The position numbers and the translations under genes are program-made. A DNA stretch of 64,000 nucleotides from Lachnospiraceae bacterium (GTDB lineage Bacteria > Bacillota > Clostridia > Lachnospirales > Lachnospiraceae): contig JAILCX010000021.1 in assembly GCA_024690205.1 (NCBI GenBank), forward strand, positions 36,439 to 100,438. Direction: 5' to 3'. Below the pieces are notes generated by a model. The model was not told the DNA's origin, ran no database searches, and was given only the letters and a program-made list of their open reading frames with translations. Of the stretch, positions 51,637 through 60,077 are shown piece after piece (the stretch's first letter is position 1; the number at the start of each line of letters is the position of its first letter).

Positions 51637-52659
51637 TTAAATCTCTACTATCCATCCTTCGGGAGCCTTTATCGTTCCCATCTGGATGCCTGTGAGAGTC
51701 TCATAAAGCTTCTTGGTGACAGGTCCCATTTCGCTCATTCCTGAAGGGAAGCAGATTTCCTTGCCATGATCGACTATCTTTCCTACGGGGCTTATGACTG
51801 CTGCCGTTCCGCAAAGTCCGCATTCTGCAAAGTCCTTAACTTCTTCAAGGGCTATAGGACGTTCTTCGGCTTCAAGACCTAAGTATTCTCTTGCAACCTG
51901 TACGAGAGATCTTCTTGTTATTGAAGGAAGGATCGAATTTGACTTGGGTGTTACGACCTTTCCGTCTTTTGTAACAAACAGGAAGTTTGCTCCGCCTGTT
52001 TCTTCAACATATGTCCTTGTTGCAGCATCAAGATACATATTTTCATCGTATCCTTCTTTGTGAGCTTCAACTATGGGGTAAAGGCTCATCGCATAGTTCA
52101 ATCCGGCCTTTATATGACCTGTTCCGTGCGGTGCGGCCCTGTCGTAATCACAGACTCTTATGGTAATGGGCTTTACTCCGCCTTTGAAGTAAGGTCCAAC
52201 CGGTGTACAAAGGATCCTGAACTGATATTCATCGGCAGGCTTAACTCCGATGACGGCATTTGATCCGAATATATAAGGACGGACATAAAGCGTGGCACCG
52301 CTTCCGTAAGGAGGAACAAAGTCCTCATTAGCCTTAACGACCTTCTTTACCGCATCAAGGAACTGCTCCTTTGAAACGGGAGGTATCATAAGTCTTTCGG
52401 CAGACTGGATGAGTCTTTCGGCATTAAGATCGGGACGGAACACAACCGTTCTACCGTCTGAAGTCGTGTATGCCTTTAATCCTTCAAATACCGTCTGCGC
52501 ATACTGAAGCACTCCCGCGCACTCGTTAAGCACGATATTCTCGTCGGTCGTAAGCGCGCCGTCATCCCACTTTCCGTCCTTGAAATAAGAAACGTAGCGG
52601 TAATCCGTCTTCTGATAACCAAAACTTAAGTTACTCCAATCAATGTCTTTTTTTGCCAT
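51637..52659 (-). CDS. ilvE: Branched-chain amino acid aminotransferase
   Basis: 340 residues, fold-type IV PLP enzyme of the long (BCAT) class. QTVFEGLKAY at ~54-63, RPDLNAERL, the PLP lysine in GTGHIKAGLNYA, EETGGANFLFV, SILPSITRRS and the CGTAAVISPVG phosphate-binding turn. It interconverts Leu, Ile and Val with their 2-oxoacids using 2-oxoglutarate. Its place upstream of iorAB and paaK suggests it could also serve aromatic amino acids there. AAGGA lies seven bases before the ATG. folA lies 51 bases upstream on the same strand. Confidence 0.96.
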   Translation of the reverse strand: MAKKDIDWSNLSFGYQKTDYRYVSYFKDGKWDDGALTTDENIVLNECAGVLQYAQTVFEGLKAYTTSDGRTVVFRPDLNAERLIQSAERLMIPPVSKEQFLDAVKKVVKANEDFVPPYGSGATLYVRPYIFGSNAVIGVKPADEYQFRILCTPVGPYFKGGVKPITIRVCDYDRAAPHGTGHIKAGLNYAMSLYPIVEAHKEGYDENMYLDAATRTYVEETGGANFLFVTKDGKVVTPKSNSILPSITRRSLVQVAREYLGLEAEERPIALEEVKDFAECGLCGTAAVISPVGKIVDHGKEICFPSGMSEMGPVTKKLYETLTGIQMGTIKAPEGWIVEI

Positions 52660-52710
52660 TTTTCTGTCCTTCTTTCATTTTTTATAAAAATTGCATTAAA
52701 GGTTATTTTA

Positions 52711-53199
52711 TCACTTTCTTACGTACTTTACAAAGTGATACGTAAGATCAAAGTAATTCTGTTCATCGGATGTTAAAGCTATCTCCCACTCCGGGCTCTT
52801 ATCCAGATTAGGAAAATATGCATCCGCTTCGTAAATGTGATCTATCTTTGTTACGTGAGCCGTATCGCACCAGGGCTCAAGCTGCTCATAGACGCTTTGT
52901 CCTCCGATGACATACACATCCTCACTCTTATACTTTTTAAGCTCTTCTTTAAGCTCATCAAGGTCATGAACGATTATCGCATCCTTGACCGAATAATTTC
53001 TGTCGGACGACAGGATAATATTGGTCCTGTTCTTTAAAGGAAGACCCTGCGGAAAAGTCTCAAGCGTCTTTCTGCCAAGGACCACGACCTTGCCCGTTGT
53101 TTCCTGTGCAAACATCTTGTGATCGGCAGGTATCCGAATAAGCAGATTTCCCTTATTCCCTATTGCCCATTTTTCATCAACTGCAACTATAAGATTCAT
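52711..53199 (-). CDS. folA: Dihydrofolate reductase
   Basis: 162 residues, chromosomal type. N-terminal NLIVAVDEKWAIGNKGNLL, IPADHKMFAQETTGKVVVLGRKTLETFP, and the NADPH site VYVIGGQSVYEQL. A catalytic acidic residue is expected around D27 of the family; here the PADHKMF segment fits. It reduces dihydrofolate to tetrahydrofolate, which ThyA (56256) turns back to dihydrofolate; the two genes flank a divergent promoter region. It has a clear promoter at 53234-53262 and an AAGGAGGA ribosome site. Confidence 0.96.
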   Translation of the reverse strand: MNLIVAVDEKWAIGNKGNLLIRIPADHKMFAQETTGKVVVLGRKTLETFPQGLPLKNRTNIILSSDRNYSVKDAIIVHDLDELKEELKKYKSEDVYVIGGQSVYEQLEPWCDTAHVTKIDHIYEADAYFPNLDKSPEWEIALTSDEQNYFDLTYHFVKYVRK

Positions 53200-53233
53200 A
53201 ATCTTCCTCCTTGTTTTTACTATCCTATCTTAT

Positions 53234-53262
53234 CTTATCGGGCCAAAAGCGACAAGTGTCAA
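53234..53262 (-). promoter_or_regulatory. Promoter of folA
   Basis: Minus-strand TTGACA (plus 53257-53262), 17-base spacer, GATAAG (plus 53234-53239), 35 bases before the folA ATG. Confidence 0.6.
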
Positions 53263-53284
53263 ATGTGTGGATTTGTGCTATACT
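53256..53284 (+). promoter_or_regulatory. Divergent promoter for the 53362-57104 genes
   Basis: TATACT at 53279-53284 with GTGTCA (53256-53261) 17 bases upstream. The -35 box overlaps that of the folA promoter, so the two directions may compete. Confidence 0.4.
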
Positions 53285-53361
53285 ATCAGTAACTATGAAC
53301 ATTTGGGATGTTATAAAGCTCCGGATTTTTTGCGGGCAGTGATTTCATCCCCGGAGGATAT

Positions 53362-54606
53362 ATGAGCGGTTTCGGAAAAGCCATCACAGCCATACTGGGT
53401 ATCATCGCATTACTTGCCTGTCTCCTTACTATAGGAATACTCGGTTACACAGCGGTAAAAGGAGATTTTAACAAGATCGATCTTAACGACAAAAATGATC
53501 CCGGCAACGGCAATGAGATCGCTATAGTTGACGTCACTCCGCTTCCCACGATAATTCCCGAGATCGATCCAAACGTCACTACGGTTCCCGTATCGGTTCA
53601 AGCTGATCCCAATCACATACACAATTACATAGAGACCGTGGTCGAACCCGCAACCTGTACTCAGCCCGGTCTTATCAAATACGAATGTAACTGCGGCGAT
53701 TCCTATACCGTGGATATCCTTGCAAAAGGCCATATTCCCGACGACTGGGAAGTTGTTGTGGAGCCTACCGAGACCCAGTCCGGTTACAGAGTTCAAAAGT
53801 GTATCTACTGTGATGAGATACTCTCAAAAGAGATTCTTCCCGCAACAGGCTCGGGTAACGGCACTTCCGGAAACGGTACCTCTTCATCCCACCAGCATCT
53901 TTATGTTGCGACAGTTGAGCGAGAAGCTACCTGTACAATGGCCGGCCTTCGAAAGCTCACCTGTGAATGCGGAAGTTTTTATACCGAGATCATCCCCGCT
54001 TTAGGCCACGTTGCCAAAGACTGGGACGTGATAGAAGAAGCAACCGCAACTACTGTCGGCAACGAAGCCAGAGTCTGTGCAGTGTGCGGTGCAATACTTG
54101 ATATGCGTTCCATCGCCCAGATTGTTCCTTCACCTTCTCCGCAGTCATCGGCTTCCGCTTCTGCATCTGCAGGAACAAGCGCAACTGCGGCATCGGGAAC
54201 TGCTTCAACCGCATCAAAATCGGGAGAAAAGGCTGCTTCACCCAGTCCCGCTCCCACACCTCATACGCATAAATACCAGTCTTACGTGGTAACTCCTGCA
54301 ACATGTACCGAAAAGGGTGTCCGCTCTTATGTATGTACCTGCGGAAGCTCTTATGCCGAGACAATAGACCTTGATCTTAATAACCATCATTTCGTTGCCA
54401 CCTTTGTACCTGCTACGGAAACCCAGCAGGGTTACACCATATACACGTGTTCAAGATGTAATTACAGCTACAAGGATAATTACGTGATGCCTTTAAACGA
54501 CGGTGTTCCTTTCGTTGATGAAAGCAACAAAAACCGTCCGGGCCAAAGCAATCAGAGCACCGATTCGGGTAACACCTCATCCGGAAACGTTTCAGCAGGA
54601 AACTGA
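53362..54606 (+). CDS. Membrane-anchored protein with three Cys/His repeats
   Basis: 414 residues. One N-terminal membrane helix (~8-30, ITAILGIIALLACLLTIGIL), then three homologous ~75-residue units (about 90-167, 176-250, 302-378). Each reads HxHxY ... ATCTxxG ... CxCGxxY ... (G/N)H ... TxxG ... CxxC: HIHNYI/HQHLYV/HTHKYQ; ECNCGDSY/TCECGSFY/VCTCGSSY; CIYC/CAVC/CSRC. Between units 2 and 3 lies an Ser/Ala/Thr-rich linker, and the C-terminus is Asn/Ser/Gly-rich (SGNTSSGNVSAGN). The five conserved Cys and paired His per unit suggest a metal-binding zinc-ribbon-like module facing outside. Similar ATCTxxG repeats occur in clostridial surface proteins; function unknown. CCGGAGG precedes ATG. Confidence 0.85.
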   Translation: MSGFGKAITAILGIIALLACLLTIGILGYTAVKGDFNKIDLNDKNDPGNGNEIAIVDVTPLPTIIPEIDPNVTTVPVSVQADPNHIHNYIETVVEPATCTQPGLIKYECNCGDSYTVDILAKGHIPDDWEVVVEPTETQSGYRVQKCIYCDEILSKEILPATGSGNGTSGNGTSSSHQHLYVATVEREATCTMAGLRKLTCECGSFYTEIIPALGHVAKDWDVIEEATATTVGNEARVCAVCGAILDMRSIAQIVPSPSPQSSASASASAGTSATAASGTASTASKSGEKAASPSPAPTPHTHKYQSYVVTPATCTEKGVRSYVCTCGSSYAETIDLDLNNHHFVATFVPATETQQGYTIYTCSRCNYSYKDNYVMPLNDGVPFVDESNKNRPGQSNQSTDSGNTSSGNVSAGN

Positions 54607-54631
54607 TTTTTGAATAAAGGAGGCAGACTTA

Positions 54632-56236
54632 ATGAAGTTAGTATTTATCGGAGCGGATCATGAAGTTACGGGGTCCTGCCATTATCTTGAGGTGGGCGGA
54701 AAACACATACTTGTCGATTTCGGTATGGAACAGGGCACGAATGTCTTTGAAAATGCCGATCTTCCCGTTTCGGAAGCGATGATAGATTACGTTTTTCTGA
54801 CCCATGCCCATGTCGATCACTCCGGAATGCTTCCTTTACTTGTTGCCAGAGGATTCCGGGGACAGATATATGCTACCGAAGCGACCTGCGATCTTTGCAG
54901 CATCATGTTAAGAGACTGTGCACACATCCAGATGCAGGAAGCCGAATGGAAAAACCGTAAGGCAAAGCGAAGCTCTCAAAACGCAGTAACGGAGCCCATC
55001 TACACGATGGAAGATGCTGACGGAGCGATAAAGTGCCTCGTTCCCTGCCCTTATGATAAAGAGATAAACATCTGCGAAGGCGTTAAGATACGTTTTACCG
55101 ACATAGGCCATCTGCTCGGTTCATCGAGCATCGAAGTCTGGGCCACTGAAGGTGATATCACTAAAAAGATCGTGTTCTCAGGTGATATCGGAAACAAAGA
55201 CCAGCCGCTTATAAAGGATCCCTCTTATACAAAAGATGCCGATTACGTCGTTATGGAATCAACCTACGGCGACAGACTGCATACAGGCGAGCGCCCCGAT
55301 TACGTCAGAGAACTTGCTAACATCCTACAGGAGACTTTCGATCACGGCGGAAACGTCGTTATCCCTTCCTTTGCGGTCGGCAGAACTCAGGAGATTCTTT
55401 ACTTTATCAGAAAGATAAAAGCGGATCAGCTTGTTAAAGGTCACGGGGATTTTCCCGTTTACGTGGACTCTCCTTTGGCCGTTGAAGCAACCGGCATATT
55501 CCACAAAAACGAGATCGACTGCTTTGATGAAGAAGCGATGGAGCTTGTTGATAAAGGAATAAACCCCATTTCTTTTTCAAACTTAAAGCTTGCTATAACA
55601 TCCGAAGAATCAAAATACATAAACTTTGAAAACACTCCTAAGGTCATCATCTCCGCATCCGGAATGTGTGAAGCCGGCAGAATACGGCATCACTTAAAGC
55701 ATAATCTCTGGAGAAAGGAATGTACCATCCTCTTTGTAGGCTACCAGGCAGAAGGAACCCTCGGAAGGCTCATAGTGGACGGAATAGATGAAGTTAAGCT
55801 CTTCGGAGAACCCATTAAAGTCGAAGCCAAGATAACTACTCTTGCAGGTCTTTCGGGACATGCCGATAAGAACGGTCTTATTGAATGGATAACCGCATTT
55901 GATGAAAAGCCGAGGAAGGTCTTTGTAGTTCACGGTGAAGATTCCGTCTGCAAGAACTTCGTTGAGACATTGATGGTCGAATACGGTATTAAGGCATACG
56001 CCCCTTATTCGGGAACCGTATTTAATCTTCTTTCCAACAAGCTTGAATATGAAGCCGAACCCATTCCCATTAAGAAGGCTCTCAAATCAAAGGCTGCTTC
56101 CGATGTATTTGCAAGACTTCTTGCTGCAGGACAGAGACTTATCGCCGTCATTCACAAGAACGAGGGCGGTGCAAACAAGGATCTTGCGAAATTCGCGGAT
56201 CAGATCAACTCGCTTTGCGAAAAATGGGAAAACTGA
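54632..56236 (+). CDS. Beta-CASP metallo-beta-lactamase-fold ribonuclease-like protein
   Basis: 534 residues. Metallo-beta-lactamase motifs: GADHEVTGSCHYLEV, the metal site THAHVDHSGMLP, DIGHLLGSSSIEVW, FSGDIGNKDQPL. The beta-CASP insertion carries VVIPSFAVGRTQEIL, ISASGMCEAGRIRHHLK (motif B His) and LAGLSGHADKNGL, and VVHGED (motif C). This is the YSH1/CPSF-73-like bacterial group, predicted to cleave RNA. After ~470 the C-terminal ~60 residues are a helical tail. AAAGGAGG precedes the ATG; thyA begins 19 bases after the stop, so co-transcription is likely. RNA target unknown. Confidence 0.93.
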   Translation: MKLVFIGADHEVTGSCHYLEVGGKHILVDFGMEQGTNVFENADLPVSEAMIDYVFLTHAHVDHSGMLPLLVARGFRGQIYATEATCDLCSIMLRDCAHIQMQEAEWKNRKAKRSSQNAVTEPIYTMEDADGAIKCLVPCPYDKEINICEGVKIRFTDIGHLLGSSSIEVWATEGDITKKIVFSGDIGNKDQPLIKDPSYTKDADYVVMESTYGDRLHTGERPDYVRELANILQETFDHGGNVVIPSFAVGRTQEILYFIRKIKADQLVKGHGDFPVYVDSPLAVEATGIFHKNEIDCFDEEAMELVDKGINPISFSNLKLAITSEESKYINFENTPKVIISASGMCEAGRIRHHLKHNLWRKECTILFVGYQAEGTLGRLIVDGIDEVKLFGEPIKVEAKITTLAGLSGHADKNGLIEWITAFDEKPRKVFVVHGEDSVCKNFVETLMVEYGIKAYAPYSGTVFNLLSNKLEYEAEPIPIKKALKSKAASDVFARLLAAGQRLIAVIHKNEGGANKDLAKFADQINSLCEKWEN

Positions 56237-56255
56237 TCATCAGGAGGAAATCACA

Positions 56256-57104
56256 ATGAGTCGTGCGGATGAGATATTCATCAACATGTGTAAAGATATA
56301 CTGGAAAACGGCACGAGCACCGAGGGTGAAAAGGTACGTCCCCACTGGGAGGACGGAACACCTGCCTATACGATAAAAAAATTTGGTGTCGTAAACAGAT
56401 ATGACTTAAGGGAAGAGTTTCCCCTGCTTACTTTAAGAAAGACCGCTTTAAAATCCGCAACGGATGAGATGCTGTGGATCTGGCAGCTAAAGAGCAATAA
56501 CATAAACGATCTTCACTCTCACATCTGGGACGAATGGGCAGATCCGGACGGTTCCATAGGAAAAGCCTACGGTTACCAGCTGGGGGTAAAGCATAAATAC
56601 AAAGAAGGCATGATGGACCAGGTCGACAGAGTGATCTACGACTTAAAGAACAACCCTTTCAGCCGCAGGATCCTGACAAACATCTATGTTCATCAGGATC
56701 TTCATGAGATGAACCTTTATCCCTGCGCATACAGTATGACTTTTAACGTAACTCAGCGTCCCGGTGAGGATAAGCTGACGCTTAATGCCATCTTAAACCA
56801 GCGTTCGCAGGATGTGCTTGCGGCAAATAACTGGAATGTCGTACAGTATTCGGTCCTTGTGCATATGCTCGCGCAGGTCTGCGACATGTACGTCGGAGAA
56901 TTCGTTCATGTGATCTCAGATGCACACATCTACGACAGGCACGTGCCTCTTATAAAGGAACTCATCTCAAGGGAGCCTCTGCCTGCACCCAAGATCTGGC
57001 TGAATCCCGAGATCAAAGACTTTTATAAGTTCACAAGGGACGATGTCAAAGCGATCGATTACGAGACACACGAACAGATAAAAGATATTCCGATAGCGAT
57101 TTAA
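56256..57104 (+). CDS. thyA: Thymidylate synthase
   Basis: 282 residues from ATG 56256 with CAGGAGGA upstream. The longer open frame, starting inside the beta-CASP gene, lacks this signal. It methylates dUMP to dTMP with methylene-tetrahydrofolate. Visible: VNRYDLREEFPLLTLRKTALKSA (two motifs), WDEWADPDGSIGKAYG, the nucleophile Cys in LYPCAYSMTFNVT, LNQRSQDVLAANNWNVVQY and VISDAHIYDRHVP. The active-site flank differs from E. coli (PCAYSM instead of PCHALF), as in a subset of Firmicutes enzymes. Partner DHFR is folA at 52711. Confidence 0.95.
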   Translation: MSRADEIFINMCKDILENGTSTEGEKVRPHWEDGTPAYTIKKFGVVNRYDLREEFPLLTLRKTALKSATDEMLWIWQLKSNNINDLHSHIWDEWADPDGSIGKAYGYQLGVKHKYKEGMMDQVDRVIYDLKNNPFSRRILTNIYVHQDLHEMNLYPCAYSMTFNVTQRPGEDKLTLNAILNQRSQDVLAANNWNVVQYSVLVHMLAQVCDMYVGEFVHVISDAHIYDRHVPLIKELISREPLPAPKIWLNPEIKDFYKFTRDDVKAIDYETHEQIKDIPIAI

Positions 57105-57125
57105 ATCCAACTGGAGAACAAAAAA

Positions 57126-57824
57126 TTAGTCGCTCAAACGATTTTTACGCACTAATCCTCCCTCAGCAAATAACGATTGCATTGCAGCACCTAAACTATG
57201 AGCAGTGCCAAAAACATACCACCTATTACCATATTTAACTAAATCGGCAAATAGAATAAATTCCTCTCCATCAATATCAAGTTCTATGGCTAACATGTCC
57301 ATATCATCTGCATTATACAATTCTTCTTGTTGTTCTAATTGTCCCATTAAAACATCATCTATATAGGCCAGCTTTTTCATAATATCAGTTGTACTCATAT
57401 CTTTCGTACTGTAAATATCCTGACTATCTTTAAAGTCTTCTTCATCACTTGATGCAGCATATTCAAACATATTCCTAAAACCTGAAATTAATTCATATTC
57501 CCGTTTATATATATTTAATTGTTGACTTGTTCTATCAGACCCGGTCCCTGGACACCACATTGCGCCTGACAAATAACTACCCCTGATCTCAATGAACTTC
57601 TCTAAATCATAATGATCCACTAAGCTTTCTACCGCACAGGCAGAAAGCTTAGCTTCCACGTCCTTGTTAGCAAATCCTTCGGCAAAAGCCTGTATAGCCT
57701 CTTCAGGGGTATTGTATCCCCGTCCCTCTGTCTTACTATTGATTTTTGTCCCCACAAAAAACGATGCACCGGCACAGGCAATGACTATCAAGCCCAGTAT
57801 TATACCTTTTATGATTTTCTTCAT
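57126..57824 (-). CDS. Hypothetical anchored extracytoplasmic protein
   Basis: 232 residues from ATG 57824 (GGGAGA six bases upstream). An N-terminal MKKIIKGIILGLIVIACAG segment is either a membrane helix or a lipoprotein signal (VIAC fits a lipobox). Then comes a ~200-residue domain starting GYNTPEEAIQAFAEGFANKD, a phrase typical of NTF2/SnoaL-like or 'DUF4878-like' lipoproteins, and ending in YGNRWYVFGTAHSLGAAM. The family is not certain. The region looks richer in A+T than its neighbours. The frame extends upstream to 57971 without a ribosome site, so I reject the longer form. A promoter with a seven-G spacer lies at 57881-57907. Confidence 0.8.
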   Translation of the reverse strand: MKKIIKGIILGLIVIACAGASFFVGTKINSKTEGRGYNTPEEAIQAFAEGFANKDVEAKLSACAVESLVDHYDLEKFIEIRGSYLSGAMWCPGTGSDRTSQQLNIYKREYELISGFRNMFEYAASSDEEDFKDSQDIYSTKDMSTTDIMKKLAYIDDVLMGQLEQQEELYNADDMDMLAIELDIDGEEFILFADLVKYGNRWYVFGTAHSLGAAMQSLFAEGGLVRKNRLSD

Positions 57825-57880
57825 ATTTTTCTCCCTGTCTTTCTTAACAATCCACCTTTGGCGAATCAGAATATGTGCAT

Positions 57881-57907
57881 ATGATACATCATCACCCCCC
57901 CTGTCAA
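57881..57907 (-). promoter_or_regulatory. Possible promoter with a poly-G spacer
   Basis: Minus-strand consensus TTGACA (plus 57902-57907) followed directly by seven G and, after 15 bases in all, TATCAT (plus 57881-57886). The spacing is two bases short of optimal; with 17 bases the box would read TCATAT. The plus-strand stretch 57908-58093 holds no gene I can support. Confidence 0.4.
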
Positions 57908-58114
57908 GTCTGGGAGCCCTTGATTTTACTGGCTTTTGCGGGTTTAGGGACGATGGTTGTCCATATGGCAATCTTATTTATCTTTACATCATTCCAATAT
58001 GGTGTTATTGTAATCACATCATTTCTGGAATTCTTAGAGCATATCGCTCATCTTTTCCATGAATTGTACTTGTAGCACATAGTTTCGCTGATTTATAATG
58101 AAAGGAGAAGATAT

Positions 58115-58906
58115 ATGGGCGAAAAGCGCTTAAAAAAGTTTGAAGAATTAATGTTCCGCGATGACTTTATGTTCGGAAAAGTCATGGAAGACAGTCAATT
58201 ATGTCGTGAAGTTTTAGAATGTTTACTTCACCGCACCATAGGCAATCTTCATGAGTTGGAGACTCAAAAGGAGTTTCGGTATACATCCGAGGGAAAGCTT
58301 ATCAGGTTGGATGTATATAACAAAGACAGCAACAAGGCTATATATGATACTGAAATGCAGAATCTCAATAATAAAAGTATTGAGTGGCATCAACTCCCAA
58401 AACGAAGCAGGTTTTATCAAGGCGCAATTGATATAGACTATATGAATAAGGGAAATTCATATAAAAGTCTTCCCGAATGCAATATATTATTTTTATGTAC
58501 ATTCGATCCCTTTAAAAAAGGATACAGTCAATATACTTTTCACGAAAGATGTGATGAAAACACTCAGGTGCTGTTAGAAGACGGGACATCAAAAATCTTT
58601 TATAATTGCCTGTATGACGGGAATGATATTTCCGATGATCTTAGAATTCTATATGAATACATAAATACAGGTAAGCCCGATAATGATTTGACGAAAAGAA
58701 TTGATAAGGCTGTGGATAATGGAAGAAAGAACGAAGTCTGGAGGACACAGTATATGAAAGAATGGGTAATAATACAGGACGCCATAGAAGAAGAACGTGA
58801 AGAAAAAGAAAAAGCCCAAGCGCGAGCAAAAAGCGCCGAAGATCGTGCCACCAAGGCTGAAGCACGTGTTAAAGAACTTGAGGCAATTATTGCTTCTATG
58901 TCATAG
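58115..58906 (+). CDS. Rpn family recombination-promoting nuclease / PD-(D/E)XK transposase-like
   Basis: 263 residues. It begins KKFEELMFRDDFMFGKVM, the usual Rpn/PF12784 opening ('elmfkdDfmFgkvm'). A PD-(D/E)XK core follows with RLDVYNKDSNKAIYDTEMQN, in which Asp and the ExQ pair are the expected catalytic positions. The tail ~218-260 is a coiled coil (EEREEKEKAQARAKSAEDR). Rpn proteins are DNA nucleases linked to recA-independent recombination and are often mobile or multicopy. AAAGGAG precedes the ATG and a TATAAT box lies at 58094-58099. The gene and its neighbour at 57126 look more AT-rich than the rest, suggesting later arrival. Confidence 0.92.
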   Translation: MGEKRLKKFEELMFRDDFMFGKVMEDSQLCREVLECLLHRTIGNLHELETQKEFRYTSEGKLIRLDVYNKDSNKAIYDTEMQNLNNKSIEWHQLPKRSRFYQGAIDIDYMNKGNSYKSLPECNILFLCTFDPFKKGYSQYTFHERCDENTQVLLEDGTSKIFYNCLYDGNDISDDLRILYEYINTGKPDNDLTKRIDKAVDNGRKNEVWRTQYMKEWVIIQDAIEEEREEKEKAQARAKSAEDRATKAEARVKELEAIIASMS

Positions 58907-58930
58907 TAAAAAAAGACCAATATAGTTATA

Positions 58931-58953
58931 AAGCTCCGGCACAGCCGGAGCTT
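58931..58953. terminator. Terminator between the Rpn and radical SAM genes
   Basis: 10-bp GC-rich stem AAGCTCCGGC/GCCGGAGCTT with an ACA loop, followed by TTTTTATTTT on the plus strand. Confidence 0.85.
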
Positions 58954-58955
58954 TT

Positions 58956-59957
58956 TTATTTTATGAATTTGTTTTCGGATAGTGAATACTTACCGCCTTT
59001 TAAGAACTTGTGCTTAATTACCCACCAGGCGGGAACCCAGATGTATTTATGCATCGCAGGGGAAGCCGAACCTATCATCCAGCAGTTGCGGTCACAGTTT
59101 TTGGTGCAGCGGCGAACTTCCTTTGCCTGATCCGAATTCCAAAGAGTTTCCCAGTCGGTTTCACGAAGATTTCCCATTACGGCCTTCTTTTCCATTCCGT
59201 TACAGGGGATCACGTCGCAGAAAGGATCTATAAAGAACGCATTCTTTGACATGTCGCAGGGAAGGAGTCTCTTATTGCCGTAGATATAGTTTATAAGCCC
59301 GTGGTTAAAGTATGCCCTGAACCATTTCTTCGGAGAGCCTGACTTAAGAAGCTCGTTTATGAGTTTTTCAAAATTCCGAGATACTTTAAGCTTATCGTCT
59401 ATCTTATTATCGGTTTTTCTGAAATAAAAGGAATTATGCAACGTTGCCGTGGCAAATTCCATGCCCATCTCATTAGAGATCTCATAAAGGGGAACAAGGT
59501 CTTCGCAGTTCATATCCTGAACCGTCATACCGAACCCCACATCGGGATGTTTCATCTCCACCAGTGTCTTTAAGGTATTGTATCCTCTGTTGAATCCGTC
59601 AGGTATCCCCCGGATCGCATCATTGGTCTGCTGAAGGCCTTCTATACTTATCCTTATTCCAACTTTCGGGAATTCCTTACAAAGAGCGATTATCCTGTCA
59701 GTAAAATACCCATTTGTGGAAATGACGATTCTGTCACTTTTTTTGTAAAGTTCACGAACTATATCAGGAATGTCCTGACGTACGAAAGGCTCTCCTCCTG
59801 TAATGTTGGTAAAAGCCATTTCGGGAAGCTTTTTGATCTCTTCTAAAGTTATCTCCTCCGAGGGCTTTGTGGGATATTTATAGCAGTCGCACATATTGCA
59901 TCTTGCATTGCATCTGTATGTGACTATGACTGTTCCGTATAGTGTTCTTTTGGCCAT
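58956..59957 (-). CDS. Radical SAM protein with SPASM-type C-terminus
   Basis: 333 residues. The 4Fe-4S/SAM motif RCNARCNMCDC (CxxxCxxC) is at ~16-24, SAM contacts NITGGEP at ~51-57, RISIEGLQ and GFGMTVQDMN. The C-terminal part has clustered Cys (PCDMSKNAFFIDPFC, IPCNGM, CTKNCDRNCW) that would hold one or two auxiliary clusters. Proteins of this group modify peptides or sugars/cofactors. No precursor peptide gene is visible nearby, so the substrate is open. The gene is alone between a terminator and the sugar transporter operon. GGAG lies before the ATG. Confidence 0.92.
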   Translation of the reverse strand: MAKRTLYGTVIVTYRCNARCNMCDCYKYPTKPSEEITLEEIKKLPEMAFTNITGGEPFVRQDIPDIVRELYKKSDRIVISTNGYFTDRIIALCKEFPKVGIRISIEGLQQTNDAIRGIPDGFNRGYNTLKTLVEMKHPDVGFGMTVQDMNCEDLVPLYEISNEMGMEFATATLHNSFYFRKTDNKIDDKLKVSRNFEKLINELLKSGSPKKWFRAYFNHGLINYIYGNKRLLPCDMSKNAFFIDPFCDVIPCNGMEKKAVMGNLRETDWETLWNSDQAKEVRRCTKNCDRNCWMIGSASPAMHKYIWVPAWWVIKHKFLKGGKYSLSENKFIK

Positions 59958-60028
59958 ATTGTTTCTCCGCTTTTTTGATCTTTCCTAATTGTAACACGTA
60001 TAAACGATTTTGGCACAAAAATGCAAAA

Positions 60029-60050
60029 GAGGCGGCCACATGACCGCCTC
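60029..60050 (-). terminator. Terminator of the sugar ABC operon
   Basis: Stem GAGGCGG/CCGCCTC with an inner C-A mismatch and CA/TG pairs. In the minus direction it runs into TTTTGCATTTTT. It lies 27 bases past the last permease stop. Confidence 0.8.
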
Positions 60051-60077
60051 GATCTTATTTATATCATCCCTTTTAAC

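Noticed and set aside
56043..56255. 71-codon N-terminal extension of thyA
   Set aside because: It overlaps the end of the beta-CASP gene in another frame. CAGGAGGA directly precedes ATG 56256 and the family starts there.
57825..57971. 49-codon N-terminal extension of the anchored protein
   Set aside because: It would bury the signal sequence and overlaps the promoter. GGGAGA precedes ATG 57824.
57875..58075. 66-codon plus-strand hydrophobic open frame (possible small toxin)
   Set aside because: No ribosome site, starts inside the opposing promoter, and no recognised toxin signature or antisense RNA.
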